Of a stretch of DNA of 54,613 bases, positions 16,347-24,569 are shown one piece after another (within the stretch, counting starts at the first letter, position 1; each line of letters begins with the position of its first letter). The position numbers and the translations under genes are program-made. This DNA is from Actinocrinis sp046724665 (GTDB lineage: Bacteria; Actinomycetota; Actinomycetes; Streptomycetales; Catenulisporaceae): assembly GCA_046724665.1 (NCBI GenBank), contig JBKOWZ010000139.1, positions 1-54,613 of the forward strand. Direction: 5' to 3'. Under the pieces are notes generated by a model that saw only the letters and a list, made by a program, of their open reading frames with translations, was not told where the DNA came from and did no database searches.

Positions 16347-17112
16347 CCTCGACCGGGGTGGCTGCCGGTCCGTCGAGCACGATGTCCCAGCTGTACCCCA
16401 GCGACCACTCCGGCCGGGACAGTTCGTGCACGTACTCGGCCACCAGGCGCGCCCGCGCGGCGGCGTCCGTGACCGATTGCAGAATCGGGTCGTGCGGGAA
16501 GAGCGGGTCGCCCGGGAAGTACATCTGGGTCACCAGTCGCTGGGTGAACGCGGTACCGAACAGCGAGAAGTGGATGTGCGCGGGCCGCCACGCGTTGAGG
16601 TGGTTGCGCCACGGGTACGGGCCGGGCTTGATCGTCGTGAACCGGTACCCGCCGTTCTCGTCGGTGAGGCAGCGCCCGGCCCCGGTGAAGTTGGGATCCA
16701 GCGGCGCAGGATGCTGATCAAGCTGGTGCGCGTACCGCCCGGCGGCGTTCGCCTGCCAGATCTCCACCAGCTGCCCGCGCACGGGACGGCCGTAGCGGTC
16801 GAGGACCCGCCCGGAGACGGTGATCCGCTCCCCCAGCGGCTCCCCGCGGTGCTGCCGGGTCAGATCCGCGTCCGACTGCGCCACGTCGCCCGTGCCGAAC
16901 ACCGGCCCGGAGCGCTCCGCCGCGTCAGGATCCGAAATCACTACGAGCGGCTGTCGCGGATGACGCAGGACACTGCTGCGGTACGGTGGATAGTTGCGCT
17001 CCGGATGCGTCGCGGGCAGGGCGCCCTTCGCCGTGCGCTCCTCCTCGCGGCGGCGCAGTTCGAGCATCTCGGCGTCGATCGTCTTCTGGTCGCTCATCTT
17101 CTGCTCAGCCAT
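16336..17112 (-). CDS. pcaH: Protocatechuate 3,4-dioxygenase beta subunit
   Basis: A 258-residue intradiol dioxygenase. The Fe(III) ligands are visible: Tyr in QANAAGRYAH, Tyr in KPGPYPWRN, and both His in RPAHIHFSLFG. The N-terminal extension with HPERNYPPYRSSVLRHP is typical of PcaH. The start at 17112 (MAEQKMSDQK) overlaps pcaJ by 8 bp and has AGGAG nearby; an in-frame ATG at 17097 is an alternative. Together with PcaG it forms the ring-cleaving enzyme of the operon. Confidence 0.94.
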   Translation of the reverse strand: MAEQKMSDQKTIDAEMLELRRREEERTAKGALPATHPERNYPPYRSSVLRHPRQPLVVISDPDAAERSGPVFGTGDVAQSDADLTRQHRGEPLGERITVSGRVLDRYGRPVRGQLVEIWQANAAGRYAHQLDQHPAPLDPNFTGAGRCLTDENGGYRFTTIKPGPYPWRNHLNAWRPAHIHFSLFGTAFTQRLVTQMYFPGDPLFPHDPILQSVTDAAARARLVAEYVHELSRPEWSLGYSWDIVLDGPAATPVEDEL

Positions 17113-17758
17113 CCGCTCCTGCCTCGCTCGGCAGCCGGACCGCCGCCCCGGTCCGCGCGACGAGCTCCGCGACACTGACGTCCGGCGCCGTCTCGACCAG
17201 CAGCAGACCTTCGGCGGTGACGTCGAGCACGCCGAGATCGGTGATGATCCGGTCCACGCAGGCCCGCCCGGTCAGCGCCATCGAGCACTCCTCGACGATC
17301 TTCGGGCTGCCGTCGCGCGCGTTGTGCTCCATCACCACGATCACCCGGCGCGCGCCGTGCACCAGGTCCATCGCGCCGCCCATGCCCTTGACCAGCCGGC
17401 CGGGCACCATCCAGTTCGCCAGGTCGCCGCGGGCGGAGACCTGCATGGCGCCGAGCACCGCGGTGTCGATGTGCCCACCGCGGATCATCGCGAACGACAG
17501 CGCCGAGTCGAAGAAGGCCGCGCCGGGCAGCACCGTGACCGTCTCCTTCCCGGCGTTGATCAGGTCCGCGTCGACCTCGTCCGCCCGCGGGTACGGCCCG
17601 ACGCCGAGGATGCCGTTCTCGGAGTGCACGATCACCCCGGCATCCGGCGGCAGGTGGCCGGGGATGAGCGTCGGCAGGCCGATGCCGAGGTTGACGTAGG
17701 CGTCGCCGGCCAGCTCCACGGCGGCGCGCGCCGCGATCCCGTCCCTGGTCCACGGCAT
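17105..17758 (-). CDS. pcaJ: 3-oxoadipate CoA-transferase subunit B
   Basis: A 217-residue family I CoA-transferase beta subunit. The catalytic glutamate is E47 in HSENGILGVGP. GKETVTVLPGAAFFDS and GGAMDLVHGARRV are also family signatures. It uses succinyl-CoA to activate beta-ketoadipate. The start ATG at 17758 overlaps the pcaI stop by one base (TGATG). Sequence cannot separate it from succinyl-CoA:acetoacetate transferase (ScoB); the pca context decides. Confidence 0.88.
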   Translation of the reverse strand: MPWTRDGIAARAAVELAGDAYVNLGIGLPTLIPGHLPPDAGVIVHSENGILGVGPYPRADEVDADLINAGKETVTVLPGAAFFDSALSFAMIRGGHIDTAVLGAMQVSARGDLANWMVPGRLVKGMGGAMDLVHGARRVIVVMEHNARDGSPKIVEECSMALTGRACVDRIITDLGVLDVTAEGLLLVETAPDVSVAELVARTGAAVRLPSEAGADG

Positions 17759-18525
17759 CAGTCCCGCACCGTCCGCTTCTCGATGCGCTTGTCGGCCGCC
17801 TGCTCGGCGGTGAGCGGGACGACGCGCCGCACGAACACGCCGGGAAGGTGGACGGTGTCCGGGTCGAGCTCGCCCGGCTCGACGAGCTGCTCGACCTCGG
17901 CGACGGCGATCCGGCCGGCCATCGCGGCCAGCGGGTTGAAGTTGCGCGCCGAGCGTGCGAAGACCAGGTTCCCGTACCGGTCCCCCTTCGCCGCGCGCAC
18001 CAGCGCGAAGTCGGTGGTGATGGCGTGTTCGAGCACGTACTCGGTGCCGCCGAAGCCGCGGACCTCCTTGGGCGGCGAGGCCAGGGCGACGGCGCCCGGC
18101 TGCGACGCGCTGTACCGCCAGGGCAGCCCGCCCTCGGCGACCGGCGTGCCCACGCCGGCCGGGGTGAAGAACGCCGGTATCCCGCAGCCTCCGGCACGCA
18201 GCCGCTCGGCCAGCGAACCCTGCGGCACCAGCTCGACTTCCAGCTCGCCGGCCAGATACTGCCTGGCGAACTCGCGGTTCTCGCCGATGTAGGAGGCTGT
18301 GACGCGGCTGATGCGGCCGTCGGCCAGCAGCACGCCGAGTCCGCCCCCGTCAACGCCGCAGTTGTTGGAGACCACGTGCAGGCCGCGCACGCCGCGGGCG
18401 TGTACCGCGCGGATCAGCGTCTCGGGGACGCCGGACAGGCCGAAGCCGCCGACCGCGAGCGACGCGCCGTCCGCCACGTCCCCCACCGCGTCCGCCGGAT
18501 CGGAAACCACCTTGTCCATACCCAT
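17758..18525 (-). CDS. pcaI: 3-oxoadipate CoA-transferase subunit A
   Basis: A 255-residue family I CoA-transferase alpha subunit with the GGFGLSGVP loop near residues 26-34, SNNCGVD, and GTPVAEGGLPW. It follows the aldehyde dehydrogenase stop by 8 nt, with TGAGG as ribosome site, and is coupled to pcaJ. The pair converts beta-ketoadipate to its CoA ester. The final thiolase of the pathway (PcaF) is not found in this window. Assignment to PcaI rather than ScoA rests on the operon. Confidence 0.88.
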   Translation of the reverse strand: MGMDKVVSDPADAVGDVADGASLAVGGFGLSGVPETLIRAVHARGVRGLHVVSNNCGVDGGGLGVLLADGRISRVTASYIGENREFARQYLAGELEVELVPQGSLAERLRAGGCGIPAFFTPAGVGTPVAEGGLPWRYSASQPGAVALASPPKEVRGFGGTEYVLEHAITTDFALVRAAKGDRYGNLVFARSARNFNPLAAMAGRIAVAEVEQLVEPGELDPDTVHLPGVFVRRVVPLTAEQAADKRIEKRTVRD

Positions 18526-18533
18526 CAGGGGCC

Positions 18534-19994
18534 TCAGAAGGCGTGGACCGCGGCGGCGCCGCGCATCGTGACCCAGCGCGTCTCGGTGAACGCTTCGACG
18601 TTGGCGGCCGCGCCGCCGAACCGCGCCCCGGTCCCGGAGGCCAGGACGCCGCCGAACGGACTGTTCGCCTCGTCGCCGACCGTCTGGTCGTTGATGTGCA
18701 CGATTCCGCTCGGTATCGCGTCGGCCAGCGCAAGGCCCCGCATCACGTCCCCGGTGACGATGCCGAGTGCGAGCCCGTAGTCGCCGGAGCTGGCCAGGCG
18801 CACCGCCTCGGCCTCGTCGCGGACGCGGACGACCGGGGCGACCGGGCCGAAGATCTCCTCGGTGAACGCCGGCGCGCCGGCGGGCACGCCGGCCAGCACG
18901 GTGGCGGCATAGAAGAGCCCTTCGTAGCCGCCGCCGGCCACGGGCTTGGCACCCGCATCGACGCTCGCCGTGACGATGCCGTGCACCTTGTCGCGCTGCC
19001 CGGCGTCGATCAGCGGGCCGAGCGCCACCTCGGCGCGGGCCGGATCACCGACAGGCAGCTGCGCGGCCTTCACCGCGAGGCGCTCGACGAAGTCGTCGTA
19101 CAGCCGCTCGTGCACCAGGTGCCGGCCGGTCGTCATGCAGATCTGGCCCTGGTGGAAGAAGGACCCGTAAGCCGCCAGGTCCACCGCCCGGTCCACGTCC
19201 GCGTCGTCGAGCACGATCAGTGCACTGTTGCCGCCGAGTTCGAGGTGCGCACGCTTGAGGTGGCGGCCGGCCAGTTCGCCGATGCGGCGGCCGACCGCGG
19301 TGGAGCCGGTGAACGAGATGACGCGCACCGCGGGGTGCTCGATGAGCGCCTCACCGACGTCGGCGCCGCCGGGAAGCACCTGGAGCACGCCGGGAGGCAG
19401 CCCGGCCTCCTCGAAGACGCGCGCGATCGTCACCCCGCCGGTGACCGCGGTGCGCGGATCGGGCTTGAGGATCACGGCGTTGCCGAGCGCGAGCGCCGGG
19501 GCGACCGAGCGGATGCCGAGCACGATCGGGACGTTGAACGGCGAGATCACCCCGACCACGCCGGCCGGCATCCGGCGCGCCATCGACAGCCGAGGCTCCT
19601 CGCTCGAGAGCAGTTCGCCGTAGGGCCGCGCCGGCAGCGCGGCGGCCTCGTGGCATTCCTGCTGCGCGACGTGCAGGGCGAAGCCGACGACGCCCGGCGT
19701 GGCGCCGACCTCGCGGATGTTCCACCACGAGATCTCCTCGGCGTGCTCGGCCCACAGCTGCGCCGCCCTGCGCAGCACCGCGGCCCGCTGCGGATGCGGC
19801 GTCGCAGCCCACTGACGCTGTGCCCGCACGGCGCTCGCCGCCGCCCGCGCGACGTCCTCGGCGTCGGCCCGCCCGATCCGCCCGAGCAGGTCTCCGGTGG
19901 CCGGCTCGACCACCTCGAGGCTGCCGCCCGAGGCCGGAACCCAGGCACCCGCGAGGAAGATCCGATCACGCCAGGTCGTCTCGTCGAGGAGCAT
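18534..19994 (-). CDS. Benzaldehyde/vanillin dehydrogenase-like aldehyde dehydrogenase
   Basis: A 486-residue NAD(P)-dependent aldehyde dehydrogenase. Cofactor region PFNVPIVLGIRS and GFTGSTAVGRRI-like loop (SFTGSTAVG), general base Glu in LELGGNS, and catalytic Cys286 in GQICMTTGR are present. The overall pattern matches benzaldehyde/vanillin dehydrogenases. It starts at ATG 19994 with GAAGGA upstream and is the first structural gene of the pca operon after the IclR gene. It would oxidise vanillin or a hydroxybenzaldehyde to the acid that feeds VanA or PobA. That the beta-oxidative operon yields acids directly makes this enzyme a possible second, retro-aldol or free-aldehyde branch. Confidence 0.84.
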   Translation of the reverse strand: MLLDETTWRDRIFLAGAWVPASGGSLEVVEPATGDLLGRIGRADAEDVARAAASAVRAQRQWAATPHPQRAAVLRRAAQLWAEHAEEISWWNIREVGATPGVVGFALHVAQQECHEAAALPARPYGELLSSEEPRLSMARRMPAGVVGVISPFNVPIVLGIRSVAPALALGNAVILKPDPRTAVTGGVTIARVFEEAGLPPGVLQVLPGGADVGEALIEHPAVRVISFTGSTAVGRRIGELAGRHLKRAHLELGGNSALIVLDDADVDRAVDLAAYGSFFHQGQICMTTGRHLVHERLYDDFVERLAVKAAQLPVGDPARAEVALGPLIDAGQRDKVHGIVTASVDAGAKPVAGGGYEGLFYAATVLAGVPAGAPAFTEEIFGPVAPVVRVRDEAEAVRLASSGDYGLALGIVTGDVMRGLALADAIPSGIVHINDQTVGDEANSPFGGVLASGTGARFGGAAANVEAFTETRWVTMRGAAAVHAF

Positions 19995-20088
19995 GCCGCG
20001 TCCTTCCGCTCGCTGGAGCTGCGCCAGACGCTAGGCTCACCCGGCGGGCGAATCAACACGGCGTTCCGAATACTCGAACGCGAAGCCC

Positions 20089-20967
20089 TCACGCGTCTCG
20101 CGGCCGGAACCCGAGCCGTGCCGAGATCTCGGCCGCGGTGGCGCGCAGCGGCGCCTCCAGGCGTGCCGCCACCGATTCCACCGAGGTGTTCCACGAGGTC
20201 AGGTGCATCGCGAGGTTGATCGCGGCGACGACGTTGCCCGCCTGGTCCCGCACCGGCGCGGCCACCGACCGCAGTCCGGGCGCCAGTTCCTCGTCGTTGA
20301 TCGCGATCCCCTGCTGCCGGACCCGCGCAAGCGTGCCCATCAGCTGCTCCCGCGCGACGATCGTCTTCGGCCCGCGCCGCAGGAACTCGGTCTGGTCCAG
20401 CACCGCGCGCAGTTGCTCGGGGCCGCGCCCGGCCAGCAGCACCTTGCCCATCGACGTGCAGTACGCCGGCAGCCGCGAGCCGATGTGCAGGTTGATGTCC
20501 ATCGGGAACCCGGTGGCCCGGCGCGAACGCCGGCGCTCCACGTAGACGATGTCCGGGCCGTCGAGCACCGCCATGCTCGCCGGATATCCGGTCTCGTCCG
20601 ACAGCGCCTGGAGGTACTGCGCGGCGAGCCGGGTGAGCTCCATGGAGTTGAGCGCGGCGAATCCGAGGTCGATGACGCGCGGGCCGAGCGAGTACTTCTT
20701 CGTGTCAGGGTCCTGCACGACGTAGCCCAGCTTGGCGAGCGTCGCGACGTACCTGTACGCGGTGCTCTTGGTGAGACCGGCGGCCCGCGCCATGTCGGCG
20801 ATGCCGAGGACGGGGCGCGACTCGGTGAACGAGGACAGGATCATCAGGCCGCGTTCAAGCGACTGCGACGTTCCGACGACGGTGCTGGTGCTGGTGCTGG
20901 TGTTGGTCCCGGTGCCTGTGCCGGTGGAGCCCTCGGCGGCGGAGGCGGACGGTGCGGTAGCGGGCAT
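20089..20967 (-). CDS. IclR-family regulator, PcaR/PobR-like by position
   Basis: A 292-residue IclR regulator: helix-turn-helix LGIADMARAAGLTKSTAYRYVATLAKLG is in the N-terminal third and the effector domain ends in LRSVAAPVRDQAGNVVAAIN. The ATG at 20967 is preceded by no better in-frame start. The first 35 residues are a low-complexity Ala/Ser then Gly-Thr/Ser-Thr run, encoded by hexamer repeats, not seen in typical PcaR. It lies 94 bp upstream of the aldehyde dehydrogenase on the same strand and heads the pca operon. PcaR-type regulators in this position commonly activate pca genes with beta-ketoadipate as ligand; that is inference here. Confidence 0.83.
   Translation of the reverse strand: MPATAPSASAAEGSTGTGTGTNTSTSTSTVVGTSQSLERGLMILSSFTESRPVLGIADMARAAGLTKSTAYRYVATLAKLGYVVQDPDTKKYSLGPRVIDLGFAALNSMELTRLAAQYLQALSDETGYPASMAVLDGPDIVYVERRRSRRATGFPMDINLHIGSRLPAYCTSMGKVLLAGRGPEQLRAVLDQTEFLRRGPKTIVAREQLMGTLARVRQQGIAINDEELAPGLRSVAAPVRDQAGNVVAAINLAMHLTSWNTSVESVAARLEAPLRATAAEISARLGFRPRDA
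20881..20922. repeat. Degenerate GGTGCT hexamer repeat in the IclR gene
   Basis: Three perfect GGTGCT units (20881-20898) followed by diverged units encode the alternating Thr-Ser/Gly-Thr tail near the N-terminus of the regulator. Like the GACGGG run at 7925-7953 it keeps the frame if it slips. Confidence 0.75.
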
Positions 20968-21290
20968 ACGACACGGTAACAAACGGCGTATACGTCGATG
21001 GCGACGGCGCGGTGGAAACGCACATCGCAAGCACCTTCAGCAAGCCGCGCCTCGAGCCGGAGACCGCCGACAACCTCACATCCTCGCCTGCCCCGCCACA
21101 TCACATCAGATCAGATCTGATCAGATCAGGACACTGATAGCACAGCGCCGCGATGCCCGTTCATCTCCGGCCGGGGAAGTATCGAAATATTATCGAAACA
21201 TTGACGCCCCGGCGCAGGCCAAACGACACTGTCGCCAGCGGCAGACTTTGTTCCTGCACCGGTTCCGAGATCTCCATGGACGGGGTAATC
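20968..21290. promoter_or_regulatory. Divergent promoter region with palindromes
   Basis: This 323-bp gap separates the IclR gene (minus) from the BNR-protein gene (plus). Near the IclR start it holds the near-palindrome GGCGTATACGTC (8-bp core CGTATACG, 20987-20994), a possible autoregulatory site. Further on is an array of GATCA repeats with a perfect 14-bp palindrome, annotated separately. The right part (21170-21270) is less GC-rich and should carry the BNR promoter. No gene is seen. Confidence 0.45.
21109..21122. repeat. 14-bp perfect palindrome in a run of ATCAG repeats
   Basis: GATCAGATCTGATC is perfectly self-complementary around AGATCT and is embedded in tandem ATCAG units (21105-21129). 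It contains several GATC sites in a stretch that is otherwise very GC-rich. It could be an operator for the divergent genes or the stem of a hairpin. Confidence 0.7.
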
Positions 21291-22523
21291 ATGCACCGTG
21301 GTCGTCAATTCCAGTGGATCGCGTCCGCTGGCGTGAAATTGGGGGATGACGCGGCTGATTCGGCTGCGAGTGTTTCACGTCGGGCATTTCTCGGGGTAGG
21401 AACCGCCGCAGCCGTGGGGCTTTCCATGGGCATGGCCGGACCGGCGATTGCGGCGCCGACGAGTTCGGACATGTCGAGTGGCGAGGTTCCATTCGGGCCG
21501 GTCGTCGTGGACGACCCGGGACGAGGGGCGTCATACGCCCGAGCCGTGCGGCTCAGCGGTTCGCTGCCGGGGCGACCAGGGACCTTGCTGGCGACATTCC
21601 AGCAGTTCGGGGCGCCGGGGTTCCCGATCTTCCGCAGCGACGATGATGGCCGTACCTGGAATCACCTGAGCAATGTGCCTGATATCGACAACGCCCCCGG
21701 AGTGTGGCTGCAACCGTTCCTGTATGAGTTGCCGCGCGCATTCGCCGGTCTGCCCAAGGGTGCGGTGTTGTGTGCCGGCAATTCGCTGGGGAATTTTTCG
21801 TCGACGAGTATTCAGCTGTACGCGAGCACTGACGGTGGCACGACGTGGCAGTTTCTCAGCACGATCGCGGAGGGCGGCCCGCCCGTCCCGGAAAACGGCT
21901 ATACGCCGGTGTGGGAGCCGTTCCTGCTCCTGCATCGTGACCGACTGATCTGTTATTACTCCGACCAGCGAGACCCGCAGTACGGGCAGAAGCTGGCGCA
22001 TCAGACCAGCAGGGACCTGCGGAACTGGGGCCCGGTCGTCAACGATGCCGTGGGCACGGACTACAGTCAGCGCCCGGGCATGACCACCGTCGCGCAAGTG
22101 CACGACAGCCTGTGGATTATGACCTACGAGGCCGGCGGCGACTCGGGCGACAACTTCTACGCCGTGCACTACAAGATGGCCCGGGATCCGGAGTCGTTCG
22201 GCCCGGCAGTCAGCCACGTGCTCCACGACCAGGACGGTTACATCCCTTCAGCCGCACCGGTCGTAGCATGGTCGCCCTCCGGCGGCCCGATGGGCACCAT
22301 CGTCGTCACCGCGAACAGCGACCAGGACTTCTTCATCAACCGCGCCCTCGGCGATCCGGACAAATGGACGCGGCTGTCTTCGGCGATGCCGGGAGGCTAC
22401 AGCCGGTTCATCATCCCACTGACAAGCCCGGGATCGTGGAACCGACCCGGCCTGGTCTTCGTGGTGACCGGCCCGTACTACGGCGCCCGGGGACCGATCC
22501 AGGCCGGTGTCGTCCAGTTGTAA
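21291..22523 (+). CDS. Tat-exported BNR-repeat (sialidase-superfamily) protein
   Basis: About 410 residues. A twin-arginine signal is clear: SVSRRAFLGVGTAAAVGLSMGM followed by a GPAIAAP cleavage region (shown in two parts). The mature domain has Asp-box-like motifs FRSDDDGRTW and YASTDGGTTW and the regular Trp/Asp spacing of a six-bladed propeller glycosidase or lectin (sialidase, GH93 or related). Starts at 21276 and 21291 are both possible; neither has a strong ribosome site and I give the one nearer the GGGGTAAT sequence. It is divergent from the IclR gene and convergent with a cupin. It is likely an extracellular sugar-active enzyme, with substrate unknown. Confidence 0.78.
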   Translation: MHRGRQFQWIASAGVKLGDDAADSAASVSRRAFLGVGTAAAVGLSMGMAGPAIAAPTSSDMSSGEVPFGPVVVDDPGRGASYARAVRLSGSLPGRPGTLLATFQQFGAPGFPIFRSDDDGRTWNHLSNVPDIDNAPGVWLQPFLYELPRAFAGLPKGAVLCAGNSLGNFSSTSIQLYASTDGGTTWQFLSTIAEGGPPVPENGYTPVWEPFLLLHRDRLICYYSDQRDPQYGQKLAHQTSRDLRNWGPVVNDAVGTDYSQRPGMTTVAQVHDSLWIMTYEAGGDSGDNFYAVHYKMARDPESFGPAVSHVLHDQDGYIPSAAPVVAWSPSGGPMGTIVVTANSDQDFFINRALGDPDKWTRLSSAMPGGYSRFIIPLTSPGSWNRPGLVFVVTGPYYGARGPIQAGVVQL

Positions 22524-22638
22524 CCGACGGTGAATCAGCCGCCGTAAGCCGCGCCACGCGACTGCCACGCCGCGATCGCGCCAGCGCCAGCAGCGGACGA
22601 GCTTGGCGCCTGTGTGGCACCCGTGTGCGGACGGCAGC

Positions 22639-23052
22639 TCAGGGTTCGAGCAGCGTGGCGCCGTAAGCCTGGAAGAGCTGCCGCATCGCCTGCGGGCTGC
22701 GGTCGTCCGTGGTGTGGATGGCCTGGATCAGCGCGTAGGTTCTGGCGCCCATGACCAGCAGGTAGCGTGCCGGTTGCGGGCGCGGGTTCCAATAGGTGTG
22801 CGCGGTGCCGCCGGGCACGATTACGGCTCCGCCCGCACCGATCTCGCTGTGCTGGTCGCCGATTCGGATGCGCAGGGTACCGTCAAGCACGTACCAGGCC
22901 TCGTCCTCGTCGTGCGCGTGCAACGGCGCCTCGTAGAGCGGCTTATCGCCGACGGCGCCTTGGGCGGTCCACTCGGCCAGCACCAGTTTCGACCCGGACG
23001 GCGCCAGGACGCCTTCAGACAGTGTCAACGCGGTCACCTCTGGCACGGTCAT
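22639..23052 (-). CDS. Small cupin-domain protein
   Basis: A 137-residue single cupin. Motif 1 is PLHAHDEDEAWYVLDG and motif 2 is GGAVIVPGGTAHTY, keeping the two His, the Glu and the third His that bind metal. ATG at 23052 has GAGAGAAG upstream. The C-terminal third (residues about 100-137) is helical and ends ATLLEP. Such proteins are sugar or small-molecule isomerases, dioxygenases or sensors; no neighbour tells which. It is monocistronic and lies next to the degraded region that follows. Confidence 0.8.
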   Translation of the reverse strand: MTVPEVTALTLSEGVLAPSGSKLVLAEWTAQGAVGDKPLYEAPLHAHDEDEAWYVLDGTLRIRIGDQHSEIGAGGAVIVPGGTAHTYWNPRPQPARYLLVMGARTYALIQAIHTTDDRSPQAMRQLFQAYGATLLEP

Positions 23053-23269
23053 GTTCGCTTCTCTCGCAGATCGGCCCCCCGTGACAGTCAGTCTGGCGTT
23101 GCCAGATAGCTCGAAACAAGCCGAGGCAGAAGCGACGCTACGTAGACTGAGCTTCAGAGGAGAGCGGAACGCTAACCCGCCAGCGATGTTCTCCGTCACA
23201 TCGCCGGACTCGGGGAGTCCTCGGTGACACGAGACCAGCACGATCCTGCGATCAACGTGCTGTACACCG

Positions 23270-24510
23270 AGATCGAGCGCGCAGCACAACGCGCTCGCCG
23301 CCGCGTTCGAGATGGCCGGCATCAGCGTTCTCCGGTATGTCGGCGAGCCGTCCGCCGGCGGGCTCCTGCTTCCCCGACACCCTGGCGATGAGAACACACT
23401 CGCCTACCACACAGGCTAGTCGTCGATCTCGGCGGCGGCACCTGGACATGTCCGTCGTCGAGGCCTCGGATGGCATATGGGAAATCAAGGGCACGGCGGG
23501 CAACGGGCGGCTCTGTGGCATCGACTACGACGAAGTCCTTATTGACTTACCTCAGCGAACGAGTGCGCAGCATGGCGGGCGACGCGCTGTCCCTGCCGGG
23601 CCATCTCGCGGCGGAGATCCGCCGGGAGGCCGAACGAGCGAAACACGCGCTGACGCACACCGCCGAGTGCCTCGTGATCCTGCGAGACGTCGAGTTCACC
23701 CGCGGCGACTCGCGGGACGTGCCGATCCTGGTCGATCGGCGCACCTTCGACGCCCTCAGTGCGCACCTGACTGCCGAGGTGGTTCGCACGGTCCAGCACG
23801 CGATCAGGGAAGCCGAGGAGTTCCGGCTGTCCGACGGCCGAATCGACCGCGACGAACTGTCCGACATCGACTTCATCCTGCTCGCAGTCAAGGAACCAAG
23901 GTTCCCACACTGCTCGACGCGGTACGCCGGGTGACCGACGCGCCGGTCCTCGCCAAGCACCAGGACGACGCGGTGCTGCGCGGACTGGCCCGGCAGGCAG
24001 GAGTGCTCAGCGGAGCGGTCAAGGACGCGCTGCTGCTAAACAGCTTCTATCGCGCGATCGGCCTACGGCTGCGCACCCGCGCCAACGATGATCCGGCGCG
24101 CCGTTTCGCACTCGAAAGCGACGATCGTCTGAACGACACAATCGTCCCGCTGATCAACCGCGGCATGTCTATCCCCACCAAGGAGTCCACGATCGTGTTC
24201 GCCCCGGGCGGTCGAGACCCGGTCCGCCGCCTACGGGTCGTCGAACTCGACCGGAATTGGGACGACGCGACGGTGGCGCCGCTCGGCGTCGTGGAAATAG
24301 GACACCTCCGGCGAGGACACCCGACTTGAGCTGACGCTCGACATCGACGCGAACGCCGTCATCAACCTGGGAATCAAAGACTTCACACATAATCGACGTA
24401 GAGTCATCCGGTTGAACTCCCGCGATCGCTCCGGCGGCGAACTGATCACCGACCAGCGCCTCACCGGATCGCTGGACGACACCGTCGCTGCATCCGTACC
24501 TGCACCCCTG
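23270..24510 (+). pseudogene. Decayed Hsp70/DnaK-like gene with several frameshifts
   Basis: Reading across frames restores a colinear Hsp70. Segments in order: AFEMAGISVLRYVGEPSAGG (ATPase lobe, about 23280-23350), a stop near 23419, VVDLGGGTW (about 23420-23446), DMSVVEASDGIWEIKG up to GIDYDEVLID (23447-23545), LSERVRSM to DELSDIDFILLAV (23550-23890), VPTLLDAVRRV to GVLSGAVKDALLLN and GMSIPTKESTIVFA (23900-24290), and LELTLDIDANAVINLG (from about 24310). These match the DnaK blocks DLGGGTFDVSILEI, GVLxGxVKDVLLL, TIPTK and the substrate-domain DIDANGI. At least four frame changes and one stop, and loss of the first ~130 residues and the lid, mark it as non-functional unless there are assembly errors. 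Confidence 0.75.
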
Positions 24511-24569
24511 ACCAATGCTTGCACGAGCGCGAACGCTGACCCACCTCACCCGTGTTACCGGTGCGTTTG

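Noticed and set aside
23547..23960. Minus-strand frames of 120-137 codons in the Hsp70-like region
   Set aside because: The plus strand carries colinear Hsp70 blocks across frames, which explains the region better.
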